Assembly (NCBI GenBank): GCA_016212855.1
Contig: JACRDP010000009.1
Span: forward strand, 1 to 64,000
Direction of reading: 5' to 3'
Length of the DNA: 64,000 nucleotides
Source: Elusimicrobiota bacterium
Lineage (GTDB): Bacteria; Elusimicrobiota; Elusimicrobia; UBA1565; UBA9628
Shown: piece after piece, positions 15,303 through 24,294 of the stretch
How positions within the stretch are numbered: the first letter of the stretch is position 1
How the letters are laid out: each line of letters opens with the position of its first letter
Program-made: the position numbers and the translations under genes
Notes under the pieces: generated by a model
Databases searched by the model: none
What the model was told of the DNA's origin: nothing
The model's input: the letters and a program-made list of their open reading frames with translations, nothing else

Positions 15303-16627
15303 CGGTCGAGTTCTCCCGCGATCATGTTCACCGAGCCGAAGGTCGGGATCACGTCGGCGATGGAGCCGCCGACGAGAAGCTTCTTGAGCGCCGCCATCGG
15401 GAACAGGCACGGCGGCCGGCAGCGCACGCGGTAGGGCCCGTCGCCGCCGTCGCTGACGATGTGAAAGCCCAGCTCGCCGTTGCCGCCCTCGACGGCGAAG
15501 TAGGTCTCGGACGGCGGGATCCTGACGCCCCAGGACCACATGACAAGTTCAAAGTGGTTCATCAGGCCTTCGATGTTTCCGTACGTGGTTTCCTTGGCGG
15601 GCAAGGTGATCTTGCGGTCGAGGACGCGGGTGTTGGCCTCGTCGTCCTTGCTCATTCCCGCGAGGGTCTGGTCCACCTTCGCCTGATATTTGGCCAGCAA
15701 CGCGGTGTCGCCGTGCTTGCCGGCGTCCTGGATTTCATACGCGTACTTGATCTCTTTGGGCTCGAGCGAGTGCTTGCCCGCCGGAATCTGCTTGAGGCAC
15801 TGCTCGACAAGCCTCAACGACTGCTCGATCTCGGCCATGCGGCAAAGATACCGGTCGTAATTGTCGCCGCTCGTGCCCACGGGAATCTCGAAGTCGAGCT
15901 TGTCGTACACCGCGTACGGATGAGAGCGCCGCACGTCGTACGGCACGCCCGTCGAGCGCAGGAAGGGGCCGGTGATGCCGTAGGCGATCACGTCCTCTTT
16001 CGAGATGCGGCCGGTGCCTTCCATGCGGTCCATGAAAATGCGATTGCGCGTGAGAAGCTTGTCGCTCTCGGCCACGGCCGTGCGCACTTCCTTGGCGATC
16101 GAAGCGAATTTCTCGGCGAAGTCGGCGGGCAGGTCGCCCTTCACGCCGCCCACGCGCGTGAACGCGGTCGTGATGCGGGCGCCGGTCAAGTTGTCGACGA
16201 GCTGGTAGAGGTACTCGCGCGCCTTGATCATGTACAGGAAGACGGTGAACGCGCCCAGCTCCATCGAGGAGGCGCCGATGCAGGTGAGGTGGTCGGTGAT
16301 GCGCGAGATCTCGCAGGCGATGACGCGGATGTACTGGCCGCGCTCGGGCACGTCGATGCCCGAGAGCTTTTCGACGGCGAGCGCGTAGCCGACGTTGTTG
16401 ATCAACGGCGAGACGTAGTTGAGCCGGTCGGTCCAAGGCACCACGTTGTTCCAGGTCTCGTTCTCGGCGTGCTTCTCGAAGGCGCGGTGCAGGTAGCCGA
16501 TCTCGGCCTCGGCGTCGACGATGCGCTCGCCGGACAGCTCGAGCACGAGGCGCACGACGCCGTGCATGGCCGGGTGCTGGGGGCCCATGTTCAGCATATA
16601 CGTCTTCTGGGATCGGTTTTCGCTCAT
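15299..16627 (-). CDS. nuoD: NADH-quinone oxidoreductase subunit D
   Basis: NuoD (442 residues) is the 49-kDa subunit lining the quinone pocket. MGPQHPAMHG near the N-terminus and VEGGNGELGFHIVSDG near the C-terminus are family signatures. A stretch at about residues 300-345 (rich in Lys, Ala and Asp) looks longer than in the E. coli NuoD domain. The gene starts one base after the nuoC stop codon. Confidence 0.94.
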   Translation of the reverse strand: MSENRSQKTYMLNMGPQHPAMHGVVRLVLELSGERIVDAEAEIGYLHRAFEKHAENETWNNVVPWTDRLNYVSPLINNVGYALAVEKLSGIDVPERGQYIRVIACEISRITDHLTCIGASSMELGAFTVFLYMIKAREYLYQLVDNLTGARITTAFTRVGGVKGDLPADFAEKFASIAKEVRTAVAESDKLLTRNRIFMDRMEGTGRISKEDVIAYGITGPFLRSTGVPYDVRRSHPYAVYDKLDFEIPVGTSGDNYDRYLCRMAEIEQSLRLVEQCLKQIPAGKHSLEPKEIKYAYEIQDAGKHGDTALLAKYQAKVDQTLAGMSKDDEANTRVLDRKITLPAKETTYGNIEGLMNHFELVMWSWGVRIPPSETYFAVEGGNGELGFHIVSDGGDGPYRVRCRPPCLFPMAALKKLLVGGSIADVIPTFGSVNMIAGELDR

Positions 16628-16628
16628 C

Positions 16629-17120
16629 TCATTCGCCCGTGATCGTGGGGTGCAGGATGTTGAAGGACGGGCTGCCGGCCTTGTCTCCCGACTTCGGGCC
16701 GATGAGGGGCTGACGCTGGGCGATCGGGTAATCCTTGCGCAGGGCGTGGCCGACGAACTCCTCGTACATCAGCAGCCGCTTGATGTCGGGGCGGTCGGCG
16801 AACTTCACGCCGAACATGTCCCAGACCTCGCGCTCGAGCCAGTCGGCATTGGGATAAATATCTTTGACGGAGTGGAGGACGGGCGTTTCGTCGACGGCGC
16901 AGTGGACCTCTAAGCGGCCGAGGTCTTGCCCGGAAAGAGCATCCAACTTCATGAGACGGTAAATCACGTCAAAACGGGGAGACTTCTTTTGAGGCATGTA
17001 ATCCACGCAGGTCATGTCGACGAGCATGTTGTAGCCCTCGTCCCGAAGCTTAGAGAACTCCTGAACGACAACGGAAGGGGACACATCTCGGCGCTCTCCA
17101 CGTAGCGACATGTCGCTCAT
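16629..17120 (-). CDS. nuoC: NADH-quinone oxidoreductase subunit C
   Basis: NuoC (163 residues) is the 30-kDa subunit that packs against NuoD and NuoB. WLEREVWDMFGVKFADRPDIKRLL is the classical signature region (positions about 93-116). It overlaps nuoB by four bases and is separate from nuoD, unlike the fused CD of E. coli. Confidence 0.93.
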   Translation of the reverse strand: MSDMSLRGERRDVSPSVVVQEFSKLRDEGYNMLVDMTCVDYMPQKKSPRFDVIYRLMKLDALSGQDLGRLEVHCAVDETPVLHSVKDIYPNADWLEREVWDMFGVKFADRPDIKRLLMYEEFVGHALRKDYPIAQRQPLIGPKSGDKAGSPSFNILHPTITGE

Positions 17121-17596
17121 CGGAACTGCCCCCTCGTCTTTTGAATCTTATCTTGGAGCATCGTGAGGCCTTGAATCACCGTCTCCGGCCGCGGAGGGCA
17201 GCCCGGAATGTAAAGATCCACCGGGATGATGGTGTCGATGCCCTGCACCGTCGAATAGTTGTTGTAGAAACCACCGGTACATGTGCAGACGCCGAAGGCC
17301 ACGACCCACTTGGGCTCGGCCATCTGGTCGTAGATGCGGCGCAGGACAGGCGCGATTTTATGGCTGATCGTGCCGACGACCATGAGCACGTCGGCCTGGC
17401 GCGGCGAAAAGCGCGGAAAGCCCGCGCCGAAGCGGTCCATATCGTAGTGGCTGGCCGCGGTCGACATGTACTCCATGCCGCAGCAGGCGGTCACGAACGG
17501 GTACTGGAAGATCGAGTACTTGCGCGCCCAGCCGAGCGCGGCGTCGAGCTGGGTCGTCATGACGCCCGCGGGAACGGTGTCGACCTCTAACGGCAT
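17117..17596 (-). CDS. nuoB: NADH-quinone oxidoreductase subunit B
   Basis: NuoB (159 residues) binds the terminal cluster N2. The tandem cysteines TACCGMEYMS, the Cys in CTCTGGFYNNYS and the Cys in IPGCPPRPE are present. It overlaps nuoA by ten bases and nuoC by four. Confidence 0.95.
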   Translation of the reverse strand: MPLEVDTVPAGVMTTQLDAALGWARKYSIFQYPFVTACCGMEYMSTAASHYDMDRFGAGFPRFSPRQADVLMVVGTISHKIAPVLRRIYDQMAEPKWVVAFGVCTCTGGFYNNYSTVQGIDTIIPVDLYIPGCPPRPETVIQGLTMLQDKIQKTRGQFR

Positions 17597-17949
17597 TCGA
17601 GAACCCCCTTGCGCCAGAAATAGGCGAGCATGAGAAGCAGGATGGCGATAAAACCGGTGACCGCCAGCACGCTCGACAAATCCATGACGGGCTTCGACAG
17701 CGCCCAGGGCAGCAGGAACGCCAGGTCCACATCGAAGACGACGAAGAGGACCGCGAAGCGCCAGTAGCCGACGGTCATGCGCTCATAGGCCGGAGCCAGC
17801 GGGGGCAGGCCGGTCTCATAGGGCATGTCGGCGTCGCCCTTGTGCGTCGGGCGAGGCCCGAATAGGCGACCGGCGTTGGCGAACAAACCGGTGATCGCGA
17901 GGACGACGAGGCCGTTGATCGCGAGGGCGAGCATGGAGATTTTGGTCAT
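17587..17949 (-). CDS. nuoA: NADH-quinone oxidoreductase subunit A
   Basis: NuoA (120 residues) has three transmembrane helices and the loop PYETGLPPLAPAYERM, with RFAVLFVVFDVDLAFLLPWA following. The ATG at 17949 overlaps the nuoN stop (ATGA), so it is coupled to the antiporter-like genes placed upstream in this operon. Confidence 0.93.
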   Translation of the reverse strand: MTKISMLALAINGLVVLAITGLFANAGRLFGPRPTHKGDADMPYETGLPPLAPAYERMTVGYWRFAVLFVVFDVDLAFLLPWALSKPVMDLSSVLAVTGFIAILLLMLAYFWRKGVLECR

Positions 17950-19274
17950 TTGACGACGGCCTCCATGAGCCACGGGGCCGCGCCCAGGAGCACGATGCCG
18001 ACGGCGCAGGCGATGACGAGCGGCGCGCCGCGGCCGGGCGCCGACTCGGGACCGTGAGGCCTCTCGAACCAAAGGTCGCGCGTCATGCCCAGATAGTAGG
18101 AGAGCGAGATAAGCGCGGACACGGCGGCCAGCACGACCGGCCAGAACAGATTCGCGTCCACCGCGCGCCACAGCAGAAGAAGCTTGGCCATGAAGCCGCC
18201 CGTGGGCGGGATGCCGCCGAGGGAGAAGAGCAGAATGGTGAACGCGGCCGCGGCGACGGGCATGGACTTCCCGAGGCCCTTGAGCTGCTCGCGCGTCTCC
18301 ACGCCGGCGTGCTTCAAAAATCCGAACGTGCCGTTGCTCATGAACGCGTACGCACCGAGGAAGAAAAGGAGCGAGCCGACTCCATCGGCGGAGCGGCCCG
18401 CCGCGGCCCAGGCGCCCACGCCCAGGATGAGTAGGCCGGCGTTGGAGATCGAGGAGTAGGCGAACAGGCGCTGGAGGCGCTCCTGGCGCAGGGCCATGAC
18501 CGAGCCGACAAGCGCGGTGACGGCGCCGATCGCCGGCAGGTAGGCGATGAAGCGCGCCTCGGGCGCCAACTCGCACAGGCGCATGAGAAAGAGGACCGCG
18601 GCGGATTTCATCGCAGTCGACAGGAAGCCCGACACCTCGGGCGAGGCGGCCTCGTACACGTCGGGCAGCCACCAGTGGAGAGGAAACGCGCCGAGCTTGA
18701 ACAAAGCGGCCGCGGACATCAGGGCCGCGCCGGCCTGGCCGAGACTATTAAGCGTGGTGGCGCCAGCCAACACGCGCGTGTCGGCGTAGTAAAAGGAGAG
18801 CCCGAGCATGAACAACGCGCCGGCCGTGCCGCCCGCGAAGAAATACTTGAGCGCCGCCTCGAGGCCGCGGGGGCCGGGGCGCGAGCGCGCGACGAGCAGG
18901 TAGGCGGGCAAGGACATGAATTCCAAAGCGATAAACAGCATCGGCAGGTTGCGCGCGGAGGCGAGCAAGGACATGCCGAGTGTCGAACCCAGGAAGAGGG
19001 CGGTGAGGACGTCGTCCTCGCCGTCGATCCACAGCGCCAGCGGCAGCGCGCCGAGATAGATCAGGTACTGCCAACCGACGCTCTTGGGATCGACCGTGAG
19101 GATCAGAGACGACCACGTCTCCGCGGGCGCCCACGCCGAGAGCAGCATCGCCGCGGCCACCGCCGTGAAGGCGATCGCGCGCAACGCGAGCGCGGGCGGA
19201 CGGCGCAGAAGACCCAAGGACAAGGTCCCGAGCACGCCCGTCGCGAGCGCCGCCTGAGGAGCCAGGGCGATCAC
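17946..19274 (-). CDS. nuoN: NADH-quinone oxidoreductase subunit N
   Basis: NuoN (442 residues) is one of three antiporter-like proton-pumping subunits. The GTG start overlaps the nuoM stop (GTGA). Lys/Glu-bearing helices typical of the family are seen, for example ALFKLGAFPLHWWLPDVYE and RLFAYSSISNAGLLI. Multiple hydrophobic helices run through the whole length. Confidence 0.92.
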   Translation of the reverse strand: MIALAPQAALATGVLGTLSLGLLRRPPALALRAIAFTAVAAAMLLSAWAPAETWSSLILTVDPKSVGWQYLIYLGALPLALWIDGEDDVLTALFLGSTLGMSLLASARNLPMLFIALEFMSLPAYLLVARSRPGPRGLEAALKYFFAGGTAGALFMLGLSFYYADTRVLAGATTLNSLGQAGAALMSAAALFKLGAFPLHWWLPDVYEAASPEVSGFLSTAMKSAAVLFLMRLCELAPEARFIAYLPAIGAVTALVGSVMALRQERLQRLFAYSSISNAGLLILGVGAWAAAGRSADGVGSLLFFLGAYAFMSNGTFGFLKHAGVETREQLKGLGKSMPVAAAAFTILLFSLGGIPPTGGFMAKLLLLWRAVDANLFWPVVLAAVSALISLSYYLGMTRDLWFERPHGPESAPGRGAPLVIACAVGIVLLGAAPWLMEAVVK

Positions 19275-20719
19275 CGCACCAGCCCCCTCAGCGCGGGCTC
19301 GAACCAGGCGAGCCACGGCTTGGGCGCGAGACCGATCCAAAGCATGAGCCCGCACAAAATCCAGAGGATCGCGCGCTCGCGGAAATCGAGGTCGGAGACC
19401 TTGGCGCTCACCGAGTCGGGGCCTGCCGGCGACCAGAACACGACCTGGAAGGCGGGCAGGGCGTAGGCCGCCGCGAGCGTCACGCCGAGGCAGCCGACGA
19501 AGGCAAAGATCGGAAACGGGGCGGACATCGCTCCGGACAGCGACATGAACTCGCCCACAAAGCCGTTGAGGCCGGGAAGGCCGATCGAGGCCAAGGTCGC
19601 GAAGCCGAAGAAGAAGGCGAGGTACGGCGCGCGCGAGGCGAGGTCTCCGAAGTCTGAGAGGCCGCGCTTATGCGAGCGCTCGTAGAGGAACCCGACCATC
19701 AGGAACAGCGCGCCCGTCGTCAGGCCGTGATTGACGAGTTGGAGCGTTCCCCCCGACAGCCCTTGGCTGGTGCGCGACAGGACGCCGAGCAGACAGAAGC
19801 CCAAGTGGGCGATCGAGGAGTAGGCGATCAGACGCTTCAGGTCGGTCTGCGCCATCGCGCACAACGCGCCGTAGACCGTGCTGAGGGCGGCGAGGCCGCC
19901 CAGAATCGGGTACATCTCCACGGACAAATCGGGGAACAGGGGGATGGCCACACGCAGGAGGCCGTACACGCCCATCTTGAGCATGACGCCGGCGAGCATG
20001 ACCGAGCCGGCGGCGGGCGCCTCGGTGTGCGCGTCGGGCAGCCAGGTGTGCAGGGGCACCATCGGGATTTTCACGGCGAAGCCGAGCACCAGCCCCCAGA
20101 ACACATACGGCGCCGCGGCGCCGAGAGTCTTCGGGTCGAGGGACCCGAGGTCCCACGTCCACACGCCCGTGACGCGGTGATGCGCGCTGACGAGGGCGAG
20201 GAGAGCCAGGAGCATGAACACCGAGCCGGCGAAGGTGAACAAGAAGAACTTCACCGCGGCGTGCAGGCGGCCGCTCGAGCCCCACAGGCCGATGATGAAG
20301 AACATCGGGATCAGGGTCGCTTCCCAGAAGGCGTAGAAGAAGAACAGGTCGCGCGCCAGGAATACGCCGGTGAGCGCGGAGGCGAGCGCCAGGAAGCACG
20401 CCCAGTAGCCAGCGGAGACCTTGAGATCCCAGGAGGCCGCGACGCAGATGAGATTGAGGAACGCGGTCAGGCCGATGAGCCCAAGTGAGAGCGAGTCGGC
20501 CGACAGGCGGTAGCAGACGCCGTACGCCCACTGCGGGCCGGTCTCAGTGAGCACCGCGAGCGCGGAGGGCGAGCCCTGGAGGTACGAGATCCCCCCGGCC
20601 AATGCGAGGAATGCGCTGGAGAAGGCGAGCGCGCCGTAACGGGCCTTGCTCCCGAGGAAGGCGCAGACGAGAGCGCCGAGCAGGGGCACGGTCCACAATG
20701 CGGTCAGGGGCATGCTCAT
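19271..20719 (-). CDS. nuoM: NADH-quinone oxidoreductase subunit M
   Basis: NuoM (482 residues) is an antiporter-like subunit. It contains FYAFWEATLIPMFFIIG, KIPMVPLHTWLPDAHTEAP and RLIAYSSIAHLGFCLLG, all strong family signatures. The start at 20719 overlaps the nuoL stop (ATGA). A second ATG two codons later is also possible. Confidence 0.94.
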   Translation of the reverse strand: MSMPLTALWTVPLLGALVCAFLGSKARYGALAFSSAFLALAGGISYLQGSPSALAVLTETGPQWAYGVCYRLSADSLSLGLIGLTAFLNLICVAASWDLKVSAGYWACFLALASALTGVFLARDLFFFYAFWEATLIPMFFIIGLWGSSGRLHAAVKFFLFTFAGSVFMLLALLALVSAHHRVTGVWTWDLGSLDPKTLGAAAPYVFWGLVLGFAVKIPMVPLHTWLPDAHTEAPAAGSVMLAGVMLKMGVYGLLRVAIPLFPDLSVEMYPILGGLAALSTVYGALCAMAQTDLKRLIAYSSIAHLGFCLLGVLSRTSQGLSGGTLQLVNHGLTTGALFLMVGFLYERSHKRGLSDFGDLASRAPYLAFFFGFATLASIGLPGLNGFVGEFMSLSGAMSAPFPIFAFVGCLGVTLAAAYALPAFQVVFWSPAGPDSVSAKVSDLDFRERAILWILCGLMLWIGLAPKPWLAWFEPALRGLVR

Positions 20720-22623
20720 CTCAGCACCCGCCCGAGCAGGACGGCCGAGCCGGCCAGCATCCACCAAAGGTAGTCGTTCACGCGGCCTTGAGCCGACGAC
20801 GCCAAGGCATTGCCCGCTTCGCGCAGGACGTCGGAAGAGCTCTCTAACAGGCCGTCCCACCAATTCTTATCGAGCACGCGGCCTGTGAAGCGCGCGGTCC
20901 ACGACACGGCGCGCGCGCCCCAGCCGACGATAATCTTATAGCCGAAGTCGGACTCGAACACCGCCTCGGCGAAGCCTCCGCGCCAGCGCCAGTCCCAGCC
21001 GGAATCCACCATGGTGAGATAATAGGCGGCGCCAGCGCCGAGCAACGCCAGGACTGTCCCGAACGCGGAGACGGTCCAGTTGAGCGCAGGGAGCGCGGGC
21101 TCGCCGGGCAAATCGAAGTAGGGCTTGAGCCTGATGAGCACCATTGGCACGCCCCGCATCCCATACGTCATGAGGTTGGACACCCATTCGCGGATCGAAC
21201 CATGACCCAGAACGACCGCGCCGAATGAGAGCGCGAAAATCGGAAGCACGAACTCCGGACCCGCCTCGTGCGGGTGCCGTCCGCCGCGGGACTGCTCCTT
21301 TCGATCGCCGTGGAAGACCAGGAACAACATGCGGAAGATGTAGAACGCCGAGCCGAACGCGATGAGCATACCGATTACGCGCAGACCGCCGCCATGATGC
21401 CAGGCCGCGTCGAGGATCGCGTCCTTGCTGAAGAAGCCCGCGAACAACGGTGCGCCCGCCAAAGACAAGGCGGCGGCCAGGAAGCAGCCGTACGTGAACG
21501 GCATCTCGCGCCGCAATCCCCCGGTTTCGTCGACGTTCGCGGTCGACTGATGAAAGGCGTGGGCGATATTACCCGCGCACAGGAACAGGGCGGCCTTGAA
21601 GAATCCGTGCACGATGAGATGGTAGGCCGCCGTGCCCAGCTCTCCCAGACCGACGGCCAGCATCATCAGGCCGAGATGGCTGACCGTCGAGTAGGCGAGG
21701 ATGCGCTTGATGTCCTTTTTCGTACCCGCGATGATCGCCGCCCCCAACGAGGTCAGCGCTCCGGTCCAGGCGATCAGCTGCGGGAGGCCGTCGACGGCGC
21801 TGATGATCGGCCATGAACGGATGAGCAGAAACACGCCCGCGGTCACCATCGTCGCCGCGTGCATCAGGGCGGAGGTCGGAGTCGGGCCTTCCATCGCGTC
21901 GGGAAGCCAGTAGTACAGCGGCCACTGTGCGGATTTCGCGAATGCGGCCCAGACCAGACCGAGAGCGATGATAGACGTGTAGATCGAGGGCTTCGCGGCC
22001 ATGAATTCATAGACGGTCTGCAGCCGCGTTGAACGGTAGGCGTAGATCATCATCAGCACCGCGATCAGAAAGCCGAGGTCGCCGATACGGTTCGTCATGA
22101 AGGCCTTCAACGCGGCCTTGCGCGCGGATTCCTTGTGGTACCAGAAGCCGATAAGAAGATAGGAGGAGACCCCGACGAGTTCCCAGAAAAGATAGAGCTG
22201 AAGGTAGTCGTTGGCCGTGAGCAGTCCGATCATCGCGAGGAAGAAGAGGTGAAAGACCAGGAAGAAGCGCGCAAAACCCTTGTCTCCTTTCATGTAGGCG
22301 GCCGCGTAAACGTGGATCAACGAACCGACGAAGGCGACCATCGCCAGTATCGCCGACGAGGGACCGTCGATGCGAAGGCCGAAGGCGACGCCCCAGTCCC
22401 CGGCGACCGCCCAGGTCCAGACCGGGAGCTCGAGACAATGCTTGGCCGTCGTATAAGCCGCCAAACAGGCCGCCGCGGCGGTGACCGCGGCGCACGACGC
22501 GAGAATCGGCAGATGGGTCCATTCGGGCTTCACCCGGCGCATCACGAAAAATCCGAACAAGATCGCGGCGACGGGGGCGCCGAACAGGACCTTGACGGCT
22601 AACATGACTTCGGGAGGAGTCAT
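20716..22623 (-). CDS. nuoL: NADH-quinone oxidoreductase subunit L
   Basis: NuoL (635 residues) has the family motifs YLFWELVGVSSYLLIGFW, FAKSAQWPLYYWLPDAMEGP and ILAYSTVSHLGLMML. It ends in a long C-terminal region corresponding to the lateral helix that ties the antiporter subunits together. ATGA overlaps join it to nuoK and nuoM. Confidence 0.94.
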   Translation of the reverse strand: MTPPEVMLAVKVLFGAPVAAILFGFFVMRRVKPEWTHLPILASCAAVTAAAACLAAYTTAKHCLELPVWTWAVAGDWGVAFGLRIDGPSSAILAMVAFVGSLIHVYAAAYMKGDKGFARFFLVFHLFFLAMIGLLTANDYLQLYLFWELVGVSSYLLIGFWYHKESARKAALKAFMTNRIGDLGFLIAVLMMIYAYRSTRLQTVYEFMAAKPSIYTSIIALGLVWAAFAKSAQWPLYYWLPDAMEGPTPTSALMHAATMVTAGVFLLIRSWPIISAVDGLPQLIAWTGALTSLGAAIIAGTKKDIKRILAYSTVSHLGLMMLAVGLGELGTAAYHLIVHGFFKAALFLCAGNIAHAFHQSTANVDETGGLRREMPFTYGCFLAAALSLAGAPLFAGFFSKDAILDAAWHHGGGLRVIGMLIAFGSAFYIFRMLFLVFHGDRKEQSRGGRHPHEAGPEFVLPIFALSFGAVVLGHGSIREWVSNLMTYGMRGVPMVLIRLKPYFDLPGEPALPALNWTVSAFGTVLALLGAGAAYYLTMVDSGWDWRWRGGFAEAVFESDFGYKIIVGWGARAVSWTARFTGRVLDKNWWDGLLESSSDVLREAGNALASSAQGRVNDYLWWMLAGSAVLLGRVLR

Positions 22624-22922
22624 CCTCGAAGCTCCGTAAGCACCGACGCGTCGGCGCCTCGCCCGCTGCGGCGCACGCGCAGGATCAGGGCCAGGCCGAC
22701 GACGGCCTCGGCCGCGGCGACGGCGATGACCAGGGCCACGACCGCGAGGGCCTCGGCGTCGTCGAAGAGACCGGCGTGATGGACGAGGGCCACGTTGACC
22801 GCCGCGAGCATGAGCTCAAGGCCGAGCAGCATCGCGAGCAGCTGGCGGCGGAAAGTGACCACGGCCAGGCCGATGGCGAAGAGGCTCCCCGTCGTCGCCC
22901 AGACCACCGCGGTGAGGTTCAT
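22620..22922 (-). CDS. nuoK: NADH-quinone oxidoreductase subunit K
   Basis: NuoK (100 residues) has three helices. The conserved LLGLELMLAAVNVALV contains the membrane glutamate, and AAAEAVVGLALILRV contains the second. It overlaps its neighbours by four bases on both sides. Confidence 0.93.
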   Translation of the reverse strand: MNLTAVVWATTGSLFAIGLAVVTFRRQLLAMLLGLELMLAAVNVALVHHAGLFDDAEALAVVALVIAVAAAEAVVGLALILRVRRSGRGADASVLTELRG

Positions 22923-23404
22923 GCCTTGGGCTCCGGCTCGGGGGCGATCGCCAGCGCGGCGAGAAACATCAGCAAGGTCACGGCCTCGGTCGCCAGCGCG
23001 TAGGGCTGGAACAGCGCGGCGGCGAAGCGCGCCTGAAGCTCCGGATCCGGGGGCGCCGCCGCCGCAGGAAGTGCGCCATGGGATAGGATCAGCGCCGTCT
23101 CGACGGCGGCCGCGGCCAGGCCCAGCCAGGCCAGGGGCCGCGGAAAGGACAGGTCGGCGAAGCGCTCCCCCTCGTGGCCCGCCGCCATGATCGTGACCAC
23201 CACCAGCACCATCACGGCGCCGGCGTAGATCATGACCTGGAGCAGGCCCAGCAGGGGCGAGCCGCAGAGCAGGAACAGGACCGCGGTCTGAAGGAGGACC
23301 ACCAGGAGGCTGACCGCGCTCACGTAGAGGGAGCGGTGCAGAAGCATCACTCCCGCGAAAAAAACGGCTATGGCACCCGCGACGAGCGCGGCCTCGGCTG
23401 TCAT
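22919..23404 (-). CDS. nuoJ: NADH-quinone oxidoreductase subunit J
   Basis: NuoJ (161 residues) has about five helices, including YAGAVMVLVVVTIMAA, the helix known for its pi-bulge transition. It is the first gene of the fourteen-gene operon. A TTGGAC-18-TAAAAT promoter lies directly upstream and its -10 ends nine bases before the ATG. Confidence 0.92.
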   Translation of the reverse strand: MTAEAALVAGAIAVFFAGVMLLHRSLYVSAVSLLVVLLQTAVLFLLCGSPLLGLLQVMIYAGAVMVLVVVTIMAAGHEGERFADLSFPRPLAWLGLAAAAVETALILSHGALPAAAAPPDPELQARFAAALFQPYALATEAVTLLMFLAALAIAPEPEPKA

Positions 23405-23413
23405 GAGGCCGCT

Positions 23414-23443
23414 ATTTTAGCGATTTTGAGCCGCCAGGTCCAA
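23414..23443 (-). promoter_or_regulatory. promoter of the nuo operon
   Basis: On the minus strand TTGGAC (23443-23438), an 18-base spacer and TAAAAT (23419-23414) precede the nuoJ ATG by nine bases. The -35 directly abuts the stop codon of the preceding gene. Confidence 0.5.
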
Positions 23444-24199
23444 TCAGCGGCTGATTTCGAGGGTGGCCAGGTCGGGCGAAACGCGCAGTCTTATAACGTC
23501 CCCCCCATACAGCTTATAAGAGGTAGGCGCGGCGGCAACGACCTGGGACAAGGGCACCATGTAGAACTTATAATCGTGCCCGCCATTGCTCGTATCGTCG
23601 TAAATGAAGCAGAAGCCGTTGGTCGGCTTGAGGGAATAAAAAAGCCTGTAGGCGCGCCCGGCCAGAACGACCGGCTCGCCGGCGCGGTTGGTCAGGCGGA
23701 ACAGCTCGCTGATCCTCTTTTCCCAAACGGCCTGACCCGTGGATGTATCGCGGATGACGATGTAATTGGCGAGGCGAGGGCGGAAGATGTTGACGGAAAG
23801 ATTCACGCGGTACGCGTGAACTCCGTCGCTCCAGCCCCCCGACATGCCGCGCTCGATCTTGACGAAGCGGGTCGTCCCGCCCGGCGGGGTGACCGCGAGA
23901 TAGCCGTCGCCGTTGAGATCCAGAGTCCCGGCCACGAGGGTCGTCCCGGCGGCGCCGGCGAAGGAGTCCGTCGTCGAGAGATGCCGGTCGAGCAGCGCCG
24001 CGAGAGCGACGGTCTGAGTGTCCTGCGCGAGCGGCCGCACCGTGAGCACGGCGGTCGGGACGGGGATGAAGATCGGCTCGTCGAACGCCGCGACGGGAGC
24101 GAAGCCGGGCGGAAGAGCGGAGCGCATCAGCGCCGCGGGGTCCGGGGCGGCGATGGCGCGCGCGCTCAGCAAAGCCGACAGGACGATCGCTGCTTTCAT
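23444..24199 (-). CDS. secreted hypothetical protein
   Basis: The 251-residue protein has a short signal peptide (MKAAIVLSALLSARAIA). The mature part is beta-rich, with DLNGDGYLAVTPPGG resembling an EF-hand-like D-x-N-x-D-G calcium loop and IYDDTSNGGHDYKFYMVPL near the C-terminus. No known family is recognised. It ends just before the nuo promoter and has its own TAAGAT box six bases before the ATG. A periplasmic or surface role is inferred from the signal peptide only. Confidence 0.6.
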   Translation of the reverse strand: MKAAIVLSALLSARAIAAPDPAALMRSALPPGFAPVAAFDEPIFIPVPTAVLTVRPLAQDTQTVALAALLDRHLSTTDSFAGAAGTTLVAGTLDLNGDGYLAVTPPGGTTRFVKIERGMSGGWSDGVHAYRVNLSVNIFRPRLANYIVIRDTSTGQAVWEKRISELFRLTNRAGEPVVLAGRAYRLFYSLKPTNGFCFIYDDTSNGGHDYKFYMVPLSQVVAAAPTSYKLYGGDVIRLRVSPDLATLEISR

Positions 24200-24205
24200 T
24201 CGCCC

Positions 24206-24211
24206 ATCTTA
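24206..24211 (-). promoter_or_regulatory. -10 box (TAAGAT), leaderless geometry
   Basis: TAAGAT on the minus strand ends six bases before the ATG at 24199. No clear -35 is seen. Confidence 0.4.
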
Positions 24212-24294
24212 GCAAGAGCCCCGCAGGGGAATGACCGGGCCGCGTCGACGGATCGGCTGGACTTTGGACCCATGCCTTCCGTGGGCCCAAAGGC

